Of a DNA stretch of 64,000 bases, positions 24,026-33,390 are shown one piece after another. A program made the translations under genes and the position numbers. Numbering within the stretch: position 1 is the first letter of the stretch; every line of letters begins with the position of its first letter. Source of the stretch: Owenweeksia sp965214115 (lineage in GTDB: Bacteria > Bacteroidota > Bacteroidia > Flavobacteriales > Schleiferiaceae); the NCBI GenBank assembly GCA_965214115.1, contig CBDCAU010000003.1, positions 248,001-312,000 on the forward strand, read 5' to 3'. The notes below the pieces were generated by a model. That model worked only from the letters and a program-made list of their open reading frames with translations. It was not told the origin of the DNA and made no database searches.

Positions 24026-24374
24026 ATGGCAATGCGATGTTGGAACAACGTCCAAATATAGAGCGCGGCGCGCAAATTTTCTTAGCAATCAATTCCTGTG
24101 AGAACGTTCCAAATAGTGGAACATATTAATATAGAGATATTAAATAATGTAGGTTTCCCTTACAAAAATATATGCAAAATATGGGTTGCGCTTTACGGGT
24201 TTTTCGGGTCAAGATGGGTTTTTCTCCCATAAATCAAAAATTTTTGTAACTGATAATCAGTAGGTTAGTAATATTATCCGAATTTTTTAGAGCAATGGCG
24301 AACTAATCGCAACCTGCGCTCGTAGTTAGGGAAGTATAATTCTTACACTTTTTTAAATTTAAATCTGCATTCTT
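24026..24374. other. AT-rich intergenic region before the DUF4331 genes
   Basis: No gene is seen. The region holds two small inverted repeats: GTTCCA/TGGAAC (24106-24111 and 24117-24122) and ACTGA/TCAGT (24249-24261). No TAnnTTTG promoter match was found before the 24375 start. Confidence 0.5.
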
Positions 24375-26150
24375 ATGAGAAGCAAAAAACTACGCTGTAG
24401 TTTAATGGGCAAAACATTCGCGGGGCTTTTAGCCGGCGCGGGTTTTTTGTTTATGAGCTACACCGCCGTGGCATCGAGCCACCGCGAGGCACCGCTAATT
24501 GCCTATGATCCATTAGCTGACAACACGGACGTGTACGCGTTCCGCAGTCCTGCAAACCCCAACAATGTAATCTTGATAGCCAACTACATCCCGGCAGAAT
24601 TGCCGCACGGTGGGCCGAATTATTACACTTTTGGCGAGGACGTGCGCTATGAAATCCATATCGACAATAATATCAATACCCAAGGGGATGACATTATTTA
24701 TCGGTTCACTTTCAGCCGCACCAACGAAGACCCTAACACGTTTTTCAACATCCGTTTGGGTCAAAATCTCAAGACCACTTATACAATGGAAAAAAGCACC
24801 GACGGCGGCGCTTCCTTTTCTACCGTGGTGAGCAATGGGATGGTGCCGCCGAACAACATCGGAGAGCGTTCCATCGAAGGTTCGCCCGCAGGATTGGGTA
24901 CCACTTATGAGCAGTTGATGCAAGATGCCATCACCAACGTTTCCGGCGGTGGCGGCGAGCGCGTTTTCTGCGGTCCCGTGGATGATCCGTTTTTCGTTGA
25001 CTTAGGCGGTATTTTCGATTTGGGCGATGCGCCACGTCAGAACAACAACAACATCGTTCGCGACGGCCTTTCTCAATACAACACTCACACTATCGCGATT
25101 CAAGTACCGATCAAAACTTTGCAGAAGGATGGCAAAATGGCCTTCCAGAGCAATGGTATTTTAGACGGTGATTTCGTGATTGGCGTATGGGCTTCGGCCA
25201 GCCGCCAAGCTACCAAAACGCTGGCTGACAGCGGTGGTACTTCCACCAACTCAGATAACTGGGTGCAGGTGAGCCGCTTGGGAATGCCACTGACCAACGA
25301 GGTTATTATTCCCATTGGTGAAAAAGACCGCTGGAATGCGCGCTCTCCTTATGGTGACAGCGTTTTCTACCAATATTTCAACAACCCCGAATTGGCGCTC
25401 TATATGGATGAAGATTTCTTCGCCAGCGCGGTGCCCGCATTTGAACCCTTGCGCATCCAGCGCAATTCGTTGCAGATGTTTGATTTCGGCAATACCCAAG
25501 ACGGCCTGTTTCCTTTGAAAGGATCGGATGCCGTAGAAGGTACTGCTTTGGATGATGCCGCTTTTGGCGATTTGCTGCTGCCTGGCCCGGGGATGCCCCG
25601 CTCGGTGGACTTGCTGCCAATCTTCCACACGGGTGTTCCCAACTTGGCGCCTTATCAATTGGCGACTGGCAAAAGTGGAAACCCATTGGCCGATGGCAAG
25701 CCGTTCATCAACAACTTTTTGCCCAACGGTGGCGATATGTTGCGCTTGAATATGGCCGTGCCGGTTACCAAAAGAAACGATCCCAATTTCAGTTCAGAGG
25801 GTCTAATTCAGGCCGCCGTGCTTGGATTGACTGACCCCACTTACGCGAACACTAATGTGCAGTTCATCCCTAATATGGATGGTTTCCCCAACGGACGCCG
25901 CTTGGAGGATGATGTAACGCGCATCGAGTTGCAAACCGTTTCCGGTGCCGTTTTGGCCGCCGTTGGTTTGTGGTATGACGATTTTTTCCCGAATACGGAT
26001 TCCAGCCCGGTTACCAATCAGTTGGTGAACGTGTTGCAGTATTCCACTGGAGTGGAAGAAAACGATACTACGTTCAAGGACAAGTTCCCTTTTGTGCAGA
26101 CGCCTTGGAGAGGAACGGCCGTAGCTGAAAAAGGAGACGAACAACAATAA
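24375..26150 (+). CDS. DUF4331 secreted protein 1
   Basis: This 591-residue protein has an N-terminal signal peptide (FAGLLAGAGFLFMSYTAVAS) and then the DUF4331 start SSHREAPLIAYDPLADNTDVYAF. Other family marks are PHGGPNYYTFGEDVRYEIHIDN (here GPNYYTFGEDVRYEIHIDN), RLGMPLTNEVIIPIGEKDRWN, LLPGPGMPRSVDLLPIF and FPNGRRLEDDVTRIELQ. The family has no assigned function that I know of; members are exported. This copy ends soon after the DUF4331 domain and has no visible T9SS sorting tail, unlike the tandem paralog 28 bp downstream. The two share most of the domain sequence, so they are a recent duplication. Confidence 0.85.
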   Translation: MRSKKLRCSLMGKTFAGLLAGAGFLFMSYTAVASSHREAPLIAYDPLADNTDVYAFRSPANPNNVILIANYIPAELPHGGPNYYTFGEDVRYEIHIDNNINTQGDDIIYRFTFSRTNEDPNTFFNIRLGQNLKTTYTMEKSTDGGASFSTVVSNGMVPPNNIGERSIEGSPAGLGTTYEQLMQDAITNVSGGGGERVFCGPVDDPFFVDLGGIFDLGDAPRQNNNNIVRDGLSQYNTHTIAIQVPIKTLQKDGKMAFQSNGILDGDFVIGVWASASRQATKTLADSGGTSTNSDNWVQVSRLGMPLTNEVIIPIGEKDRWNARSPYGDSVFYQYFNNPELALYMDEDFFASAVPAFEPLRIQRNSLQMFDFGNTQDGLFPLKGSDAVEGTALDDAAFGDLLLPGPGMPRSVDLLPIFHTGVPNLAPYQLATGKSGNPLADGKPFINNFLPNGGDMLRLNMAVPVTKRNDPNFSSEGLIQAAVLGLTDPTYANTNVQFIPNMDGFPNGRRLEDDVTRIELQTVSGAVLAAVGLWYDDFFPNTDSSPVTNQLVNVLQYSTGVEENDTTFKDKFPFVQTPWRGTAVAEKGDEQQ

Positions 26151-26178
26151 TTCTAACCCTAAAATTTTGTACAATACA

Positions 26179-29100
26179 ATGAATTACAAGAACATACATA
26201 CAAAACTGAGCCTCTTCTTGGCTGCTATCTTTACGATGGCCAGCTTTGGATTGCAGGCTTCCAGCCACCGGGAAGCGCCCCTTATCGCGTTTGACCCGCT
26301 GGCCGACAACACTGACGTTTACGCTTTCCGTAGCCCGGACGATACCAATACGGTAACTATCATCGCGAATTACATCCCGATGCAGTTGCCCCACGGTGGC
26401 CCGAATTACTACGCTTTTGGCGAGAACATCCGCTACGAGATTCACATCGACAACGATGCGACGACCACTGGCGATGATATCATCTACCGTTTTACTTTTG
26501 ATAGAACGAATGAGGATACCACCACTTTCTTTTACGCTCGCCTTGGCTTGCAGAATCAGAAGAATACCTTTACGATGGAAAAAAGTACCGATGGCGGTGC
26601 CAGTTTCACCACCGTGCTGAGCAATGGTTACGTGCCTCCTTATAATGTAGGTGACCGTACTATTTCTAGCCCAGTAGGTCTGAACGCGGCCGATTACGAA
26701 TCGCTGTTCAACCAAGCCATTCAAACGGCAAACTCTGGTGAGACCGTTTTTTGCGGCCACACCGATGACCCGTTTTTCGTGGACTTGGGCGGCATCTTCG
26801 ACTTGGGCGATGCGCCCCGTCAGAACAACCCGCCCCCCCGCGACGGATTGGCTTGCTTCAACGTAAGCACCATCGCCATCAAAGTGCCGATTTCTGATTT
26901 GCAGAAAGACGGCAATGGTGTGGGTTCTGCGTCCAACATTTTGGATCCCGATTTTGTGATTGGCGTTTGGGCTTCGGCCAGCCGTCCCAAGATTACTACG
27001 CTGAATGGCGACGGAACGGTTTCTACTTCTGGCGACTGGGTGCAGGTTTCCCGTTTGGGAATGCCTTTGACCAATGAGGTGGTGATTCCAATCGTGGACA
27101 AAGACCTTTGGAACAGCAGCAGCCCTTATAACGATGCACAGTTTTACGATTATTTCTATAATCCAGAACTGGCTCTTTATATGGACACTTCTTTCTTCGC
27201 GGCTTTGGTGCCAGCGTTTGATGATTTGCGTGTACAGCGCGAAACCGATCCTTTGGATTTGGATTTCGGTAACACCAACGATGGTCTGTTTGCTTTGAAA
27301 GGCAGTTCCGCATTGGATAGCACGGTGTTCTGCGCCGGATGTCCTTTCGAGGATTTCTTGCTGCCTAAAGCTGGTGCGCCCCGCTCGGTGGATATCAACC
27401 CTATCTTCCACACGGGTGTGCCTAACGGCCGTCCGTATCAATTGGCCACTGGCAAAGGTGGCAACCCCGTTGCCGCTGGTAAGCCATTCATCCACAACTT
27501 TTTGCCCAATGGTGGCGATATGTTGCGCCTGAATATGGCAACGCCCGTAACGGCTCGCAACGATTCTGATTTCAGCTCGCTGGGATTGATTCAAGCCGCC
27601 GCTTTGGGTCTTACCGATTCACGATTCAACGGCGATGCTTCTTTGCAGAACATTCCCAATATGGATGGTTTCCCCAACGGACGCCGCCTGGAGGATGATG
27701 TGACGCGCATTGAGTTGCAAGCGGTTTCAGGTATTGCTTTGGCAGCGATTGGCTTGGGTTATGACGACCCGAACCGTCTGTTCCAAGTGCTGGGATATAC
27801 TACTGGAGTGGAAGAAAATGACACTACCTTCCGTAGCAGCTTCCCTTACGTACAGTTGCCTTGGAGCGGAAAGAGCAAATGCAGCGGAATGCCGATTGTG
27901 TACAATCAGCCCGATGTTCTTGAGCCTTCGGATACTCCTTGTACTCGCGTAATTGCTACCGATGGTTCTTGGATGAAAAGTACCGTGGTACAGCAATCTA
28001 CCCTTCAGGGAGAATCGTTCTGGATGGGCGTAGATGGTTCATTGCCTGATGCTTCTACTTTTACTGACACTGCGATGGTAGGCCAGCCTTATGGTTTCCC
28101 CAGCATCGTACCTGTGGAAGGTAGCCAAGTGATCAAAACGGGCCGCGACATCACTTTCTTCCGGAAGGAGTTTACCCTTAACGGATCTGAGAATCTGGAT
28201 GCTCGCTTCCGCGCTACTGCGGACGACCAAGCGGAGATTTATGTGAACGGAAAGCGCATTGCCCTGATGGGAATGTTCAATCCTTCCAACCGCAAGGCAC
28301 CCGCCCACGACGTGAAATATTTCGACGGAATGAATCCCCAAAATGGTTTTATGGGTGGCGAAGCTTTCAGCGTAGTGACCACTACCGATCTTGATTCTGT
28401 ATTCCAAGAAGGTACCAACGTAGTTGTGGTAGCCGTGCGCAACCTTTCCAAAGCCAGCGACAAAGGAGGTTTCTCCTTCCGTTTGGATGTGGACAGTTGC
28501 GACAATGCGCCCACGCAACCCGCTTGTAACTTTGAAATAGGCAGCGATGCTTCCTTTATGGAAAGCTCTACCGTAACTCCTTCCAGCCTTAGCGGCCGAT
28601 GGGATGGTGTAATGGGCAATTTGCCGGACAGTAGCACTTACACGATGAGCGCTACTTTGGGTCATCCTTATGGATTCCCCACCATTGATTCGATTGATGG
28701 CACCCGCGTAATCGAGGCTGGCAACAACATCCGCTACTTCCGTAAAACGTTCGTTTTGAGCCGCACGGAAGATTTGGATGCACGTTTCCAAACCACGGTG
28801 GACGACCAAGTGGAAATTTACCTGAACGGAGAACGGATCTTACTCATCAACAGCTTTGGTAAGATGAATTTCAACGATCCCGTCCACGATGTTCAGTTTA
28901 CTGCAGGCCAGAATCCGCAAAACGGATTTATGGGCGGCGATAGTTACAACTTCGTTACCAGCACCGATTTGGACAGCTTGTTCCAGCAAGGCAACAACGA
29001 ATTGGTATTCGTAGTACGAAACTTGTCGCGCGCCAACGACCGTGGTGGCTTGTCCTTCAAGCTGACCATCGACAGTTGCTCCGCTCCGATGACTACCTCT

Positions 29101-29427
29101 ACAGTAGCCAACAAGACGGCCGCAGCCTATGGCGATTACGACGGACTGAATATGCCGGATATGATGCTGAACGCATACCCGAACCCTTTCAAAACTTCAA
29201 TGACCGTGGCCTATACGCTGCGCAGCCAAAAGGAGATTGCCATTGTGGCAACCGACTTGAGCGGCAAGCAAGTGGCCGTGATTGAAGAAGGCGTTCGCGA
29301 AGCCGGACAATACAAAGCCGAATGGACAAACGCAGATTTGCCCGCCGGTACGTATTTCATCAACTTCATTGAGAAGAACGACGGGCGCAAGCGCGTGGTG
29401 CAATCAATGCAGATGAACAAACTTTAA
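26179..29427 (+). CDS. DUF4331 secreted protein 2 with lectin-like repeats and T9SS tail
   Basis: This is a 1082-residue protein. A signal peptide precedes a DUF4331 domain (~30-580), closely similar to the upstream gene. Two ~165-residue repeats follow (~593-770 and ~787-960). Each has a W-or-F-MxS opening, GxPYGFP, FRK-F-L, DLDARF.(A/T)T.DDQ.EIY.NG, HDV.....G.NPQNGFMGG and VRNLS.A.D.GG.SF. These look like carbohydrate- or ligand-binding beta-sandwiches. The last ~85 residues are a T9SS type A sorting domain (NAYPNPFKTSMTV, SGKQVAVI, LPAGTYFINF). I chose ATG 26179; the frame is open to a TTG at 26167. The protein is probably surface-exposed or released. Confidence 0.88.
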   Translation: MNYKNIHTKLSLFLAAIFTMASFGLQASSHREAPLIAFDPLADNTDVYAFRSPDDTNTVTIIANYIPMQLPHGGPNYYAFGENIRYEIHIDNDATTTGDDIIYRFTFDRTNEDTTTFFYARLGLQNQKNTFTMEKSTDGGASFTTVLSNGYVPPYNVGDRTISSPVGLNAADYESLFNQAIQTANSGETVFCGHTDDPFFVDLGGIFDLGDAPRQNNPPPRDGLACFNVSTIAIKVPISDLQKDGNGVGSASNILDPDFVIGVWASASRPKITTLNGDGTVSTSGDWVQVSRLGMPLTNEVVIPIVDKDLWNSSSPYNDAQFYDYFYNPELALYMDTSFFAALVPAFDDLRVQRETDPLDLDFGNTNDGLFALKGSSALDSTVFCAGCPFEDFLLPKAGAPRSVDINPIFHTGVPNGRPYQLATGKGGNPVAAGKPFIHNFLPNGGDMLRLNMATPVTARNDSDFSSLGLIQAAALGLTDSRFNGDASLQNIPNMDGFPNGRRLEDDVTRIELQAVSGIALAAIGLGYDDPNRLFQVLGYTTGVEENDTTFRSSFPYVQLPWSGKSKCSGMPIVYNQPDVLEPSDTPCTRVIATDGSWMKSTVVQQSTLQGESFWMGVDGSLPDASTFTDTAMVGQPYGFPSIVPVEGSQVIKTGRDITFFRKEFTLNGSENLDARFRATADDQAEIYVNGKRIALMGMFNPSNRKAPAHDVKYFDGMNPQNGFMGGEAFSVVTTTDLDSVFQEGTNVVVVAVRNLSKASDKGGFSFRLDVDSCDNAPTQPACNFEIGSDASFMESSTVTPSSLSGRWDGVMGNLPDSSTYTMSATLGHPYGFPTIDSIDGTRVIEAGNNIRYFRKTFVLSRTEDLDARFQTTVDDQVEIYLNGERILLINSFGKMNFNDPVHDVQFTAGQNPQNGFMGGDSYNFVTSTDLDSLFQQGNNELVFVVRNLSRANDRGGLSFKLTIDSCSAPMTTSTVANKTAAAYGDYDGLNMPDMMLNAYPNPFKTSMTVAYTLRSQKEIAIVATDLSGKQVAVIEEGVREAGQYKAEWTNADLPAGTYFINFIEKNDGRKRVVQSMQMNKL

Positions 29428-29445
29428 AATAGAAGTTTAAATTTG

Positions 29446-29481
29446 AGGCCAGAAGACCTTCGGGTTTTCTGGCCTTTTTTT
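29446..29481 (+). terminator. Terminator after the DUF4331 pair
   Basis: AGGCCAGAA (29446-29454) pairs with TTCTGGCCT (29467-29475) and is followed by a T-run. Confidence 0.88.
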
Positions 29482-29509
29482 ATATCAAAATTTTATAAAT
29501 AAATCAACA

Positions 29510-30940
29510 ATGAAACTCAACAGCATTTTTAAAACAATGACCCTCGCCGGACTGCTGGCGACTTCCGTGGCGTGCCAAAACTCCGGTTCATCCGAAAAAA
29601 CCAGCGATTCGAAAGCGGAAACCAGTACAAGCGCTTCTATTGAAATTCCCGAACTTTTGGGGCGCAGCGGAAACGTGGGCAACTTGCAGGAAGTCAACAA
29701 GATGAGCGAGACATACGACCGTATCAAACTGCAAATCGAGCGCAATCCCCAAGATTATCAATCGCGTTTGAAAATGGCGGATTTATATATCGTGGAAGCG
29801 CGCGCCACGGGTAATTACGGCTATTATTATCCCGCCGCATTGCAGATGATTGACGGCGTTTTGGAAGAAAATCCTTCCAGCAAAGACGACCAATTTCGGG
29901 CGCTTACTTCCAAAGCGGTGATTCTGCTTTCCTATCACAAATTTGAAGAAGCCAAGGAAATGGGCGAAAAAGCTTTGGCGGTAAATCCCTACAATTCAAG
30001 GGTGTATGGAATTTTGACCGATGCCAATGTGGAATTGGGCAATTATGAAAAAGCAGTGGAAATGGCCGACTCGATGAATGCCATCCGCCCCGATTTGCGC
30101 TCGTATTCACGCGTTTCCTATTTGCGCGAAATTTACGGCGATCACGAAGGCGCGGCCAAAGCGATGGAACTCGCCATCCAAGCGGGCTACCCCGGCCACG
30201 AAGAAACTTCTTGGTCGCGCACCACCTTGGGCAATTTATATGAAGAGTATGGCCAACTGGACAAAGCCAAGGAACAGTATGATTTGGCACTGGCCAGCCG
30301 TGAAAACTACCCCTTTGCCACGGCCGGTCTCGCCTCGGTGGCTTGGAAAAAAGGCGATTTGAAACAGGCCGAAAAACTGTACAAAAAAGCCATCGACACC
30401 CGCGAAGAAGCAGCTTTTTATGAAGATTTGGCCCTGCTGTATGCAGATATGGAAGGCAAGGAAGCCGAGCGCAAAAAGGCGCGCGACCAAGCCTTTGCCC
30501 TATTAAAAGGGCTGGCGGGCGAGCACGGCCACTCTCACGGGGGCCATTCCCACGATGGCGATAAAGAACACTCCCACGAAAACGACCACGGCCATAGCCA
30601 CGAGGTCGGCCTCGAAATGGCGCAGCTCTATATGAAACTGGACGGCAACTACGACGAAGCGCTGCATCACGCCCTGCACGAATACGCCGAACGGCCGGAC
30701 AACATTGAGGTGAACCAAGCACTGGCGGAGATTTACCTGATGCAAGGCAAGCTGAAACAGGCCGAGGAACATTACCTGAAAGCCACCGCCACCAACTCTA
30801 AAAACCCGCGCCTGATGCTGATTGGCGGGATGATTCAAAAAAAGGGTGGCGATGCGCAACTGGGGAAAGAGATGATGGCCAAAGCGATGAAAACCAACCC
30901 GCACATCAAAGGGGAACTGGCGAAAAAAGCGCAAGCCTGA
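29510..30940 (+). CDS. TPR lipoprotein with histidine-rich loop
   Basis: This 476-residue protein has a type II signal peptide with lipobox SVAC near residue 22 and a Ser/Thr/Glu-rich linker. About eight TPR units follow (for example YEKAVEMADSMNAIRPD, DKAKEQYDLALAS, KQAEKLYKKAID). Between two TPRs, at ~340-370, lies a histidine-rich insert (GHSHGGHSHDGDKEHSHE and more) of the kind that binds Ni, Zn or Co. It lies 82 bp after the DUF4331 pair, with a terminator between. A link between DUF4331 and metal handling is inference. TPR folds usually hold protein partners, so this may scaffold an outer-membrane or periplasmic complex. Confidence 0.85.
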   Translation: MKLNSIFKTMTLAGLLATSVACQNSGSSEKTSDSKAETSTSASIEIPELLGRSGNVGNLQEVNKMSETYDRIKLQIERNPQDYQSRLKMADLYIVEARATGNYGYYYPAALQMIDGVLEENPSSKDDQFRALTSKAVILLSYHKFEEAKEMGEKALAVNPYNSRVYGILTDANVELGNYEKAVEMADSMNAIRPDLRSYSRVSYLREIYGDHEGAAKAMELAIQAGYPGHEETSWSRTTLGNLYEEYGQLDKAKEQYDLALASRENYPFATAGLASVAWKKGDLKQAEKLYKKAIDTREEAAFYEDLALLYADMEGKEAERKKARDQAFALLKGLAGEHGHSHGGHSHDGDKEHSHENDHGHSHEVGLEMAQLYMKLDGNYDEALHHALHEYAERPDNIEVNQALAEIYLMQGKLKQAEEHYLKATATNSKNPRLMLIGGMIQKKGGDAQLGKEMMAKAMKTNPHIKGELAKKAQA

Positions 30941-30967
30941 CCCCCATTTTTATAAAGATTGAGAGAA

Positions 30968-30997
30968 AGCCCGAATGGAAACGTTCGGGTTTTTTTG
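30968..30997 (+). terminator. Terminator after the TPR gene
   Basis: CCCGAA (30970-30975) pairs with TTCGGG (30984-30989), followed by a run of seven or more T. It may also serve the convergent gene ending at 31018. Confidence 0.8.
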
Positions 30998-31017
30998 TGG
31001 AATATTTTACAATTCTT

Positions 31018-33390
31018 TCAAAACCTCACCCTTGCCATTACTTTTACCTCACTGATTTTACTCCCCTCAATCGTCTGATTGCCGCTGGAAATTTCTTCTC
31101 GGTCAGAAAATGCGGTTTGCGCAAAGCGAACTTGCAAAGTGAAATTCCTTGAAAAATCATAATCGGCCAAAAGATAAAAACGGGTACTTTTTCCAAAATA
31201 AGGCGGGATGCTGAAAGCGTACAAGACATCGTTTTCGTAGGCGTAAATTCTTGCATCATAATCCGATACATCAATCAATGCCAATCGAGAAGTCAAAGTC
31301 AGCGGGATTTTTTTAATGCGATATCGAACATCTTGAAAAGCCATAAAACCGCGCTCGTTTTCATTTTCTTGATGATAAAAAGCGTATTCAATCCGCGATT
31401 GAAATCGGACATTGCTTGAAACGGAATAAGTGGTGTGAAAGCGCAAAGTGCTGCGCGTCCGTTCCGCCAAAAGCGGGAAGCGGGTTTCTTGATTTGAATT
31501 GGTTTCGTTCTTTTCGTCTTTGAAACGGATGTAACCGGAAAAGCGGCGGTTGAAATAGGTTTCCAACTGTGCCAAAAAATCACGGCCTTCGGAGGGCGCA
31601 TCCGTTCTAAAGCGCAGCCAATCAAAGCGATACACGTCCACATAACTTTTTAAAACGAAGACGGGGCTGAGGTTCCATTGGAAGCCGAAATACGTCCCGC
31701 TTTCGCCGTTGCTGCCGCTTTCGGCAAAGGGTGCGTTGTACAAAGCGCGGTATTTTTTATCCAAGTGGCGGTGCAAAACCGTCAAATAAAATCCACTTAC
31801 TGGATTGCTTTGAAAGCCAATTGTTCCCGCCAAATTCAACGAATCATCCGCCGCAATTTCCCCGAATAAATTGATGCTTTTAAAGATATAATTCGCATCC
31901 AAAGAAAAATTGGATAATTCTTTACCGGAAAAGCGAAATTTTTGATACGGACGATTGCTAATTTCCAAGGGTGTTTCCAGTTGGTAATTTACGGCTGTAA
32001 ATCCGGTCGAAAATCGATTGCCTTTGTAGTTGATATTTCCGCCGAAAGTTTGCAAAGCATTGGAATTTTTATCTTCCAACTCATTCAAAGTGCGGTGCAA
32101 TCCCGTGGCTTGTAAAGAACTTACAAAGTTGAACGTTTGCAGCGAATCGTCGGTGATGATGCGGTTGCCGTCGATGTTGTTTTTGGAATAAAAAGCGCTG
32201 ACATCCAGCGCGTCAAAAAATCGGTAAGTGGCCGCCGCGCCGCGCAGAAAGCGGTTTTCCTCCGCTCCGGTGAAAGGGCGAAAACCACGCGCATAGCGCT
32301 TCACGTCAGTAGCTTGCGCAGATTTCCCAAAGGCCAAACCCGTCCACAGCGCCAGCCCCTGACCAAATTCCGCCTGAAAATCGCCGACGATGAAATTCCG
32401 TATATCCCCATAATTCTGTAAAGCGATATGGCCGGAAAGGTGGTCAAAAAACGTGTTTTGAAACTCGCCGCCCAGCGGTTCGCCGGCGTCTTGCTGCGCC
32501 AAAATTCCCACGGAAAGCAAATCGCGGTACGTCCCGCGATAGCGGATATAGAGATTTTGCGGACTGCCCAAATAGCCGCCATCATCGGGCGGTCGTTCAA
32601 AACCGCGCCGCTCTTGCAAAATTTGTTGCCCCCTGAACATCAGGTTATGGCGGGAATATTTGAGGACGTTTTTCGCTTTGATTTCCGGCGTGGACGTTTC
32701 CGTGGCAAAATCCAGATACGGCAAAATTTTCTCGATGGTTTCGCGGTCAAAACCTTTCACGGCCTGCAATTCATAAGGCGTGTAAATCGTCCCCGTCAGG
32801 TCGCGGTAGTTCAGCAAATTCGCGATTTGAAAAATGTTGAGCTGGGGGATTTTTTGAAAATCTTCCAGTTCCGCAAAGTTGATTTGCACCGGATTTTGTT
32901 GCAGAATTTGCAGACTTTCAGCGAGTTGCGTCAGGTCGGTTTCGTTTTCCTCATTGCCCTCGGCGATGGATTCGATTTCCATTTCGAGTTCGCCGGTGGG
33001 GGTTTGGGCGAATCCGTTAAAAGAAAAAATGAGCGCCGCAATCAAAAATGTAAATGATTTTATAAAAACGCTATTGGATATTCCAATTTCGGGCTGAAAT
33101 AGGGTGCCGTGCCTTTGGCACTCCTTTGAACCGTGATTTCCGCCAATCCCCGCACTTGCGTGCGGGGCTACCAAGATGCCGTGCCGTTGGCACTTTTCCT
33201 TCCTTAGAAGTCCCGAAGGGACGCCATCTTGGTAGCCCCAATCGTAAGATTGGGGTTTAAAGGCGGAGGGACGGACGGAGTGCCAAAGGCACGGCACTAA
33301 TGAAAACCGCAACTCAATTTTCACAACATTTAGAATGACCTTTTTTAGATAATTCTTCAAAAACCCAAATGTGAAAAACCACTCCATCAC
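31018..33390 (-). CDS. Helix-hairpin-helix outer-membrane protein (5' end uncertain)
   Basis: The domain order is a signal peptide (FIKSFTFLIAALIFSFNGFA), HhH motifs (FQKIPQLNIFQIANLLNYR and AVKGFDRETIEKILPYL), then a long beta-rich C-terminal part that looks like an outer-membrane barrel. Bacteroidota often carry such HhH/barrel proteins; function unknown. The start is a problem. The frame is open to 33390, where GTG-ATG overlaps the stop of the upstream gene, but the signal peptide lies ~105 codons inside. No ATG, GTG or TTG sits at its expected start near 33069. A 194-bp inverted-repeat element (33104-33297) occupies the frame just upstream, so the original start may have been lost or moved. 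Confidence 0.65.
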   Translation of the reverse strand: MMEWFFTFGFLKNYLKKVILNVVKIELRFSLVPCLWHSVRPSAFKPQSYDWGYQDGVPSGLLRKEKCQRHGILVAPHASAGIGGNHGSKECQRHGTLFQPEIGISNSVFIKSFTFLIAALIFSFNGFAQTPTGELEMEIESIAEGNEENETDLTQLAESLQILQQNPVQINFAELEDFQKIPQLNIFQIANLLNYRDLTGTIYTPYELQAVKGFDRETIEKILPYLDFATETSTPEIKAKNVLKYSRHNLMFRGQQILQERRGFERPPDDGGYLGSPQNLYIRYRGTYRDLLSVGILAQQDAGEPLGGEFQNTFFDHLSGHIALQNYGDIRNFIVGDFQAEFGQGLALWTGLAFGKSAQATDVKRYARGFRPFTGAEENRFLRGAAATYRFFDALDVSAFYSKNNIDGNRIITDDSLQTFNFVSSLQATGLHRTLNELEDKNSNALQTFGGNINYKGNRFSTGFTAVNYQLETPLEISNRPYQKFRFSGKELSNFSLDANYIFKSINLFGEIAADDSLNLAGTIGFQSNPVSGFYLTVLHRHLDKKYRALYNAPFAESGSNGESGTYFGFQWNLSPVFVLKSYVDVYRFDWLRFRTDAPSEGRDFLAQLETYFNRRFSGYIRFKDEKNETNSNQETRFPLLAERTRSTLRFHTTYSVSSNVRFQSRIEYAFYHQENENERGFMAFQDVRYRIKKIPLTLTSRLALIDVSDYDARIYAYENDVLYAFSIPPYFGKSTRFYLLADYDFSRNFTLQVRFAQTAFSDREEISSGNQTIEGSKISEVKVMARVRF
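33104..33297. repeat. 194-bp nested inverted-repeat element
   Basis: The 21-bp terminal arms are perfect: 33104-33124 begins GTGCCGTGCCTTTGGCACTC and 33277-33297 is its reverse complement. Inside are a second inverted pair (GGGGCTACCAAGATG versus CATCTTGGTAGCCCC) and hairpins CCCCGCA/TGCGGGG, GTCCCGAAGGGAC and CCCCAATC/GATTGGGG. It lies between the PorV-like gene and the signal peptide of the HhH gene. No clear target duplication was found. Confidence 0.75.

Noticed and set aside
26074..27594. Long open frame of 506 codons on the minus strand
   Set aside because: It lies wholly antisense to the two DUF4331 genes. Its peptide is a His/Arg/Val-rich shadow of their codon pattern, with no domain.
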